64,000 nt of DNA from positions 4,030,001 to 4,094,000 of the forward strand of contig JAPTOF010000015.1 of the NCBI GenBank assembly GCA_028554755.1. The letters are read 5' to 3'. Below are positions 56,972 through 64,000 of the stretch, piece after piece. The number at the start of each line of letters is the position of its first letter. Position 1 is the stretch's first letter. The notes under the pieces are model-generated. The model ran no database searches, was not told where the DNA came from, and saw only the letters and a list, made by a program, of their open reading frames with translations. The stretch comes from Cordia subcordata. Its lineage: Eukaryota > Streptophyta > Magnoliopsida > Boraginales > Cordiaceae. The translations under genes and the position numbers were made by a program.

Positions 56972-58969
56972 ACTATTAGTCAAGACTTGCCCTTAGTCAT
57001 CATTTCATCCAAGAAATCAACAAAATCCCTAAAGCACCGTAGCCTTGCCTTGCACACTCAAGCCCACACGATCTCTGTAGGATCGATATTATTAAGTGTG
57101 GTGTATCCTAGTCCATATTTTCAAAAAATTCTACCAAGAAAACATGCTAGGAAAATAAAATAACCACATAACACACACAAGAACATGCTTAAGAACATAT
57201 AGAATATAAATAGTACTTGCAAAAATATATAAAGCTAACCTCTTGAAGCGTGGGGCCTTTGATGAAGCTAAAACCGCCACGAGCTTTGCTCCCGTTTACG
57301 AACAAGGCCACCAAAAATTTACTATGAGGGTGTCGCAATAAGCAACTCCCTAGTCTTCTTCCCTATGATTAAAGAGACTTATCTTGAGAGAATAGTCTCT
57401 TGTGTGGGAAGAAGCAAAGTAATATGCTCTTGAAAAACTAGAGCAAAAATCACACAATAAGTGTGTACTATGTGTTGTAGTATTTTCTTGCCAAAAAGGC
57501 AGAAATCAACTACAAAGTGGACTGCATAAAAGGTGTAGGGTCTTGTCTATTTATAGAGAGAACCTTGGCACCCAAAGTTGCTAAACTTTCAATGTGGGAG
57601 AAAATTTCCATGTAGTATTTCCTTTATGCAACTTGTTAGCTTGTCTTGGAAGACTTTTGCAAGTTGTCCACTTGTTTTTGTAGTAATTTGCAAGTTGTCC
57701 ACTTGTCTTGGAAGACTTAGGCCAACCCTGTTATCCAAGTCCAACACATAGTCCATAATCTATGTGGAGGCCCAAGCCCAATAGGAAACCATCCTAGCCC
57801 AATTAGGTTATCTTGGACTCTAAAGAAAGCCCAAACCTAATTCCAAGCTTTGGCCCAATAAGGCTATTACCACAATATGGAACTTGCTCTTTCAAGATTA
57901 CTCTCTCAAAGTCATTTCAACTAGGGAAGGGACCAAGAAGACACAATTAACCTTGGCTTCCAAAAATAATTAAAATGTCCTTGCCCGATCAAGGCGACAT
58001 AATAATTATTTTTAACTCTGATCTATTCCACCATAAGATCAAAGTTGCACTCCAAGAATAATTGTCATTACCCAAAAGCTTATCACAAAAGAATGTGAAC
58101 TTTGTCTTTGACCTACTAAATAACTGACCATAATGCCCATCTATGTATACCTACAGCTAAGATCGGTCCTTTGGCCTGTGTACTATCACCTCCTTAGCTG
58201 TATCTTTTTTCGTTGGGTTTCTTGTCCAATTGCTAACCATCCTTGGTCATGGAATCTCTTGATCTCGGGAGCGACCCTCAAGCCATAAGACCGACACACC
58301 TATAATGGTAGTATCACTAGATCTAGATTCGGATGATAAATTTGGACAATCCCAAAGGGGGCACATAGATTCCATTTTGCATATGCATGTTCTAATTAAT
58401 TAGAACTTAGCACTCAATGCACAAGACTATTGATCCTAATAAAATAAGATCTCACCCACAGTGAATCAAAGTACTAAACTCTAACTTCATTAGTTCATCC
58501 ACATATACTAAAGATTAAGAGCAATGATCATTTAGTAGCGGTGAATGTCTTGTTTTCTTTCTTTGATAGTACGTCTCTAGAAAACATACTCACAATGGTC
58601 CTATCCAATACGTGACACACGTACTATTGAGACAAATCCAGAAAGTCCTCTAATAACCTAGGTAGATCACCCTCAAAGAGGAGACTTGCTCAATATAACC
58701 TTATCAAGAGAGTGCCCAAAGACTACTATTTGGTTATGGATTCAATTTATGGCGTGACTAAATCTAGACTTGGACCTACTGTCTGTCCAGCCTCACTGCG
58801 TACCCAAGTCATTAGTTCAAGCCAAAGGACTTTCATACATGCATCGCTAAACATAACAAAGATAATATGTAAGAAACTCATAATGCCATTTTACAAAAAT
58901 ATGATTATACATTTTTTCATATCCAAAATGTTATGTACAAGTGAGCTTTAGGGCATACTAATCCTAACA
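56972..58969 (-). repeat. Copia Y 3' LTR (left boundary uncertain)
   Basis: It ends AATCCTAACA at 58969, which in sense reads TGTTAGGATT, the LTR start. A minus-strand CTATAAATAG TATA box is at 57547-57556. The U3 side (58100-58969) matches X. The U5 side is likely to begin between about 57000 and 57200, but I could not find a boundary motif, and it does not visibly match the right-edge sequence 63640-64000. Confidence 0.65.
57547..57556 (-). promoter_or_regulatory. TATA box in copia Y LTR
   Basis: The minus strand reads CTATAAATAGACAAG, a canonical plant TATA context. It is about 1.4 kb from the LTR start in sense, which suggests a long U3. Confidence 0.55.
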
Positions 58970-58981
58970 ATCTCCCACTTG
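58970..58981 (-). promoter_or_regulatory. Copia Y polypurine tract
   Basis: The minus strand reads CAAGTGGGAGAT directly before TGTTAGG of the 3' LTR. It starts two bases after the gag-pol stop codon at 58984-58986, overlap-free and typical of compact Ty1/copia elements. Confidence 0.75.
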
Positions 58982-58983
58982 CA

Positions 58984-59676
58984 CTAAAGATCACTTCTAC
59001 AAAGCCTAATACCCAAAGACTCTATATGTCTGGCAAACACTTTCTCTGACAGAGTCTTAGTAAATGGGTCCGCCAGGTTTTCCACTGAAGCTATCTTGTC
59101 AACTATTACATCTCCTCTTTGGATAAACTCACGGATCAAATGATATTTCCGTTCAATGTGTTAACCCTTTTTGTAATTCCTGGGCCCTTTGCACTGTGAA
59201 ACAGCACCGTTGTTGTCGCAATACAACGTTATTGGTCTGTGAGCTGCCGGCACAATCTCTAGGTCTAACAAGAACTTTCTTAGCCATACTGCCTCTTTCG
59301 CAGCCTTAGATGTTGCTACATACTCGGCCTCCATGGTAGAGTCAGCAATACAATTTTGCTTCACACTTCTTCATGAAATAGCTCCTCCTGACATAGTGAA
59401 AACATATCTAGAAGTAGACTTCCTGGAATCTCTATCGGACTGGAAATTCGAGTCTATATAGGCTAATGGTGCTAGATCCTCTGCACGGTATTCCAGCACA
59501 TAATCCTTTGTTCCTTGCAAGAATTTGAATATATGCTTAACCGCGACCCAATGTGCCGGTCCAAGGTTTGATTGATATCTACTAACCATGCCAACAACAA
59601 AGCAGATATCTGGTCTAGTACATAACATGGCATACATGAGACTTCCAACTACTGAAGCATAAGGAACTCGCTTCAT
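58984..59676 (-). pseudogene. Copia Y RNase H
   Basis: Open pieces are 59371-59676 and 59161-59364, with the tail to 58984. The catalytic set appears intact: the Asp of YIDSNFQSD, the Glu of MEAEYVA and the Asp of LYCDNNGA. The upstream YASVVGSLMYAMLCTRPDI segment is the usual RT-RNase H link. Stops follow SGGAIS (where Trp is usual) and NYKKG. The C-terminal tail NLADPFTKTL is typical of copia. Confidence 0.85.
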
Positions 59677-60567
59677 GCTCTCTATCTCCTCAGGTGTTTT
59701 AGGACATTGATCTCAAGATAGATAAACTCCATGTCTAGAAGGTAACAAGGCCTTCTTAGAGTTTTGCATATTAAACCTAACAAATATCTTCTCAATAAAT
59801 GAAGCTTGAGATAGGGCTAGCCGTCTATTCTTACGATCTCGCATAAGCTTGATGCCTAGAACATAACTAGCTTCTCCTAAATCCTTCATTTGAAATTGAG
59901 TAGAAAGCCAAACCTTGATGGATGATAACATCCCCACATCATTTCCAATTAGTAGGATATCATCCACATACAGAACCAAAAAAGCTACAGCATTTCCATT
60001 ATGCCTTTTATGCACGCAAGGTTCATCAATATTTTGATCAAAACCATAAGATTTAATTGCCCGATCAAATTTGATGTTCCATGCTCTAGATGCCTGTTTT
60101 AATCCATAAATGGACTTCTTTAATTTACAAACCATATATTCCTAGCCTTTAGCAATATATCCATCTGGTTGTGTCACGTAAATGGTCTCGTCAAGTTCCC
60201 CATTAAGAAAGGTTGTCTTGACGTCTATTTGCCATATCTTATAGTCATGAGGACAAGCGATGGCAAGAAGTATCCTGATGGATTTAAGCATGGCTACTGG
60301 TAAGAAAGTTTCCTCATAATCGATCCCTTCTTTCTGAGTATAACCTTTCGCCACCAACCTTGCTTTAAAGGTTTCAACTTTTCCATCAACTCCTCTTTTC
60401 CTCTTGTAGACCCATTTGCACCCTATAGGTTTTACCCCTTCAGGTGCAACTACAAGATCTCAGACTTTGTTAGAATACATAGATTCTAACTCTTAATCCA
60501 TTGCCTTATGCCATTTGTCGGCATCTATGTTGGAAACTGCTTCATCATAACTTGTGGGATCCACCAC
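59677..60567 (-). pseudogene. Copia Y reverse transcriptase
   Basis: Key segments are KARLVAKGYTQKEGIDYEETF near 60320-60370, QIDVKTTFLNGELDE near 60190-60240, SIYGLKQ near 60090 and the active-site box LYVDDILLIGND near 59950-59985 with both Asp intact. Stops at 60493, 60460 and 60142 precede and split it. The first two lie in the linker from integrase. Confidence 0.88.
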
Positions 60568-61719
60568 CTAATTCTCTGAAGAAGTCTGAAAGGACTCTCC
60601 ATAGTATCTATCAAGAGGCTTGGATATCCTCCCACTATGACGATGCTCCGATATATTGGGTGTAATATGCTGTTCTTTGTCATTCACAGTTACCACAGGT
60701 GTTACTGGAGATTCTTGTGAAATCTCATCTAGAACAACTTTAGAATCTAGTGTTTTCTGGACCATTTCATCATTCTCTAAGTATCTAGCATGGGTGCTTA
60801 TAAACACCTTTTTCTCCTTAGGATTATAAAAGATCCCACCTCTGGTTCCCTTAGGATATCCAATGAAATAGCATAACTCAGATCTTGGTTCCAATTTTGA
60901 AGCATTACTATTAAGTACATAAGCTGGACAGCCACAAATGTGGAGATGATTTAGACTAGGCTTACGCCCAGTCCACATTTCTTGAGGTGTCCTAGGTACT
61001 GATTTAGATGGTACCAAGTTCAAGATGTATGCCGCTGTTTCAATGGCATACCCCCAAAAAGAAAAAGGTAATGATGCATGACTCATCATTGACCTAACCA
61101 TATCCAATAGGGTATGATTTCTTCTCTCTGCTACACCATTTTGCTGAGGAGTCCCTGGTGCAGTTAACTGAGACACTATCCCTTCTTGTGTAAGATAGTC
61201 TCTGAACTCACCTGAGAGGTATTTGCCACCTCGATCAGACCGAAGGGTTTTGATATGTTTATCTAATTTCTGCTCTGCCTCAGCTTTGAACTCTTTGAAT
61301 TTCTCAAAGGATTTAGACTTGCGTCGCATCAGATATACATATCCATATCTAGAGTAATCATAAGTAAAAGTAATGAAATACTCATAACCTCCTCGTGCTG
61401 GTTTGCTCATAGGACCACAGACATTAGTGTGAACCAATTCCAATACTTCTTTTGCCCTTTCTCCTTTAGAATAAAATGAACGTTTAGTCATCTTCCCTTT
61501 GAGACAAGATTCACACGGAGGTAGATCTTTGAGATCTAATGAGCTAAGATGCCCATCCTCGACTAATCTCCGAATTCGCTTTAGACTGATATGTCCTAAG
61601 CATAGGTGCCAAAGATATGTATCATTGGTCGAAGAAACCTTCCTTTTTTGGGAATTAGTTTGTTCTATATTATGCAGTGAGTTTGTAATAGGTTTTATAT
61701 AGAACAAGTTATCATGCAT
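60568..61719 (-). pseudogene. Copia Y integrase
   Basis: This is a 383-codon open stretch, the longest in the window. The HHCC zinc motif is WH then GH and CESC (about 61520-61630). The first catalytic Asp, usually in an HTDVCGP context, is Asn here (HTNVCGP, about 61425). The second Asp (LRSDRGG, about 61240) and the Glu (NGVAERRNH, about 61120) are kept. The C-terminal copia motif CGCPAYVLN is near 60930. Confidence 0.9.
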
Positions 61720-61800
61720 GCTATCGGAACAAATAATATTTCCATCTCTACTGATATCAACACCAAAATGGAAATTAATGCAAAAACCATCTAATATTAA

Positions 61801-62067
61801 TTACGAAATAGAGATAAGGTTTTTACGTACATCCGAAACATAATAAACATCGTTCAAAAATATCTTCCTATTACATGGAAAATTTAAGCACATTCCTCCC
61901 ACTGCAGCAGCCCATACTTTTGCTCCATTACCCAACCTCAGAGCAAACTCCCTTTTAGCTAGTTCCTTCATTTCTTGACACCAATGCAAAGAATTGCAAA
62001 TATGGTTAGTGGCTCCAGAGTCTACAATCCAAGAATCAGTAGAATCAACCACTAAGTAGGTTTCAAT
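61801..62067 (-). pseudogene. Copia Y protease
   Basis: The aspartic protease motif WIVDSGATNHIC is intact (about 61990-62025). The segment ends NLISIS at a TAA. The short link to integrase (61720-61800) stays in frame. It would process the gag-pol polyprotein. Confidence 0.88.
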
Positions 62068-62091
62068 TTAGAACAAAAGAGGTGTACCTAT

Positions 62092-62910
62092 CTAGCCTCG
62101 AGCCAAGTATTTCGGGCAATCCTTTTTCCAGTGTCCTTTTAGGCCACATTTAAAGCATTTTCCCTTGGGCTTTTCACCTATTAACTGCCTGGGCTGTTCA
62201 CCATTTCTCTTCTTTTTCCCTTGACCACGTTTTTGCTTCCCCTTTTCTTTGAACTTTCTCCCTTTCGGGTTAAGTCCAGAAGTGGATGCTTGAACCATAT
62301 TTATGTGGCCTTTATTTTTCATTATGGCTTCTACAGCTAGGAGCTCTTTCATTAATTCTGTCATATCCATGTTCATCTTGCTCATATTATAATGAAGCTT
62401 GAACTGGGTATAGGATGACGGAAAAGTCTCCAAAATCATGTCTACTTTTGATTGTTCATCTATGTTTGCTCTTAGGATCTCAGCAGTATTGAAGCAATCC
62501 ATCATTTTGAGCATATGCTCCCTGACAGATGCTCCTTCTACCATCCTTTGATTCATAATTTCTCTAAGAGCACCTTGCTTTGCGGGCCTACTCTTATCAG
62601 CAAACATACGAGACAGTGAGGTCATGATTTCTTTTGCAGTTTCCATATGATGATGCTTGCTCTGCAAAATATCTAACATAGAAGCCATCATATAGCACTT
62701 GGCCATACTATTGGCTTTTTGCCATTTTGCCTCAGCATCTTTCTGGGTTTTAGAAGAGTTAGCCCTCACAACAGGACAAGGAGTTGTTAGGACATACTTG
62801 TACTCTTCTGCGGTGAGTACTATGTTCAAGTTTCGTTCCCAGTCCACAAAATTCAGTCCAGTGAGCTTGTGCTCTTTGAGAATTGTAGCTAGTGGACTGA
62901 ATGAAGACAT
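62092..62910 (-). pseudogene. Copia Y gag
   Basis: This open stretch of 272 codons, start MSSFSPLATIL, is a copia gag of UBN2 type with KHHHMETAKEIM, MVEGASVREHMLKM and SYTQFKLHYNMSK-like segments. A Lys/Arg-rich tract and the CCHC knuckle CFKCGLKGHWKKDC (about 62115-62160) close it. This ORF is intact up to its TAG, after which protease follows in the same frame. Whether the TAG was a natural recoding site or a lesion cannot be told from one copy. Confidence 0.88.
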
Positions 62911-63640
62911 TTTTCTGGATACAACAATATAATCATAATTAATTTATGAGTACAAAATTGATGCATGTATAATATGTATGCTATCTTTGGAAATAAAACA
63001 TACGAGTACTTTTCACATCATTTGCCTTTCAGTAGATCAACCCTTTAAACTACTCGATGTAACAGTGTCTCAACGTCCTCATAAGAACTCCACCGATGGG
63101 ATGGTCGAACTTATGAATGTTAAGTTAAGTTCCACCACTTATTTGAATTAACAATTGTCTGGATATGATCCAATTGAATAATCCAATCACTGTTTTGTTT
63201 GGCTTCTTAAATCCGATAGCGAACTCTATCGATAGGATAGCCGAACCTACCATTTAAGTTGAGTGTACACCCATTCCTAATGTTTATTCCCCAAAACATT
63301 CTTGATTTAAGCCCTCCGATGGGGTAGTGACTTTGATCAATGTTGCGTAAGGTGTTCTTTAGTAAAGAACTCCACCGATGGGATGGCTGAACTTACTAAC
63401 ACCCTTTTAAATAAACATTTTATGTTTCACCTTGTTAAATCTAGACAAAGTGTCACCTTCCATTGGGGAAGTTAATGACATTTATCATTAACGTGAATCG
63501 AATATGGAAAGCTGTGGGGTATTTCCAGTCCCCTCTCCCACTTAATATTTTAACTTAAGGGTTTTCTTTGATATTCTTGCTTTGTTTTAGATCTAAACAC
63601 ATTTTGGATTTTTGTAAATCCCCTTTGTGTTACTAAAACA
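62911..63640 (-). other. Copia Y leader with repeated short motif
   Basis: The untranslated leader between the 5' LTR and gag is about 730 bp. It holds several copies of a motif that on the plus strand reads TCCACCGATGGGATGG (clear at 63092 and 63371, weaker at about 63222, 63315 and 63457). Copia X shows the same layout at about 11832-12225. The expected initiator-tRNA-Met primer site near 63630-63650 is not recognisable in Y. Confidence 0.65.
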
Positions 63641-64000
63641 TTGCAATATCACAATAGACCTCTTACCTAAATCTGGGTGCATAGACCCTTAGGTTGACAT
63701 ATATACATGTAAATCTCAAGTTAAGTTCTTTTAATGTTGTCATGAGATCTCATGGCATCTTTAGACATAGCCGCTTATAATTCTCTTGTCTAAGCCATTC
63801 TAATAAACTTAACTATCTTTGAGAATCAACTCATAGGTATGACTAATTTTTATAAACCCTAATGAGTGGACATATTTCTAGGTGGCAATCATGCTAATGC
63901 AAATACGTTAAAACATATATCAATCCATTATAAACATCAACCAAAATATGTTAGAATCCCTTTTTGATGGCTCCCTGTAATCTTTAATAAAATAGCACGC
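63641..64000 (-). repeat. Copia Y 5' LTR, U5 side, cut by the right window edge
   Basis: It resembles copia X 12408-12780, sharing an AACCCTAATGAGTGGACATAT-like segment and a GATGGCTCCCTGTAA-like segment near a probable TATA region. The LTR continues beyond the window. The exact start is approximate because the primer site is decayed. Confidence 0.6.

Larger units (their letters stand above)
58984..62910 (-). pseudogene. Copia Y gag-pol: one frame, ten stop codons, no frameshift
   Basis: The reading frame from ATG 62910 to TAG 58984 spans 1,309 codons in a single frame. Domains in order are gag, protease, integrase, RT and RNase H, the Ty1/copia order. In-frame stops occur at 62092, 62068, 61801, 60568, 60493, 60460, 60142, 59713, 59371 and 59161 (lowest base of each). 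Several sit at positions where the copia family usually has Gln or Trp, consistent with C-to-T changes. The family usually encodes all products in one polyprotein cut by its protease. Boundaries of each domain are given in separate entries. Confidence 0.9.

Overview
The window looks like gene-free, retrotransposon-packed DNA from a flowering plant. I found no host gene, tRNA, rRNA, CRISPR or bacterial feature. Nearly everything is explained by long terminal repeat (LTR) retrotransposons. Two groups are present. One is Ty3/gypsy elements that best fit the Athila lineage: LTRs bounded by TGATRT...CATCA, a primer-binding site complementary to tRNA-Asp, and the domain order gag-PR-RT-RNaseH-IN. 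The other is Ty1/copia elements with gag-PR-IN-RT-RNaseH order. All coding regions are broken. Names O, A, B, C, D, E, F, G, S, X, Y and Z are local labels used in this answer.

Layout. Positions 1-11333: element O (minus strand) runs off the left edge. Only its leader and 5' LTR are present, and that LTR is split by the complete element A (809-9963, minus, target duplication CCCAC on both sides). Positions 11334-13224 and 31519-32277: the 5' part of a copia element X (minus), split by element B (13225-31518, minus). B's own 5' LTR is split in turn by the non-autonomous element C (23670-about 30806, plus). Positions 32278-32980: unassigned. Positions 32981-55919: element F (minus), a gag-protease element without RT or integrase. 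A truncated element G sits in its 3' LTR, and a three-LTR tandem array E-D (38163-49628, plus) sits in its internal region. D carries a solo LTR S (44577-46375, target duplication TTCTT). Positions 55920-64000: a plus-strand copia LTR fragment Z with a small hAT-like insertion, followed by copia element Y (minus), whose gag-pol is a single frame broken only by stop codons.

How the parts relate. A and B keep recognisable Athila-type gag-pol remains and are of the autonomous type. C and D share LTR ends, primer site, the roughly 1.3 kb stretch after pol and two hairpin-plus-polypurine modules with A and B. In place of gag-pol, C and D carry a shared unknown ORF with CCHC zinc knuckles. F keeps gag and protease, but RT-RNaseH-IN is replaced by an acidic repeat-bearing segment. 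The window therefore suggests one autonomous family with two kinds of parasitic derivative that kept cis signals and swapped coding content. The nesting gives a relative insertion order: X before O and B, O before A, B before C, F before G and E-D, D before S.

Limits. Boundaries come from reading by eye. Target duplications were checked base by base, but similarity statements are visual and carry no computed identities. The lineage name (Athila) rests on the tRNA-Asp primer site and the look of gag and pol, not on a database search.
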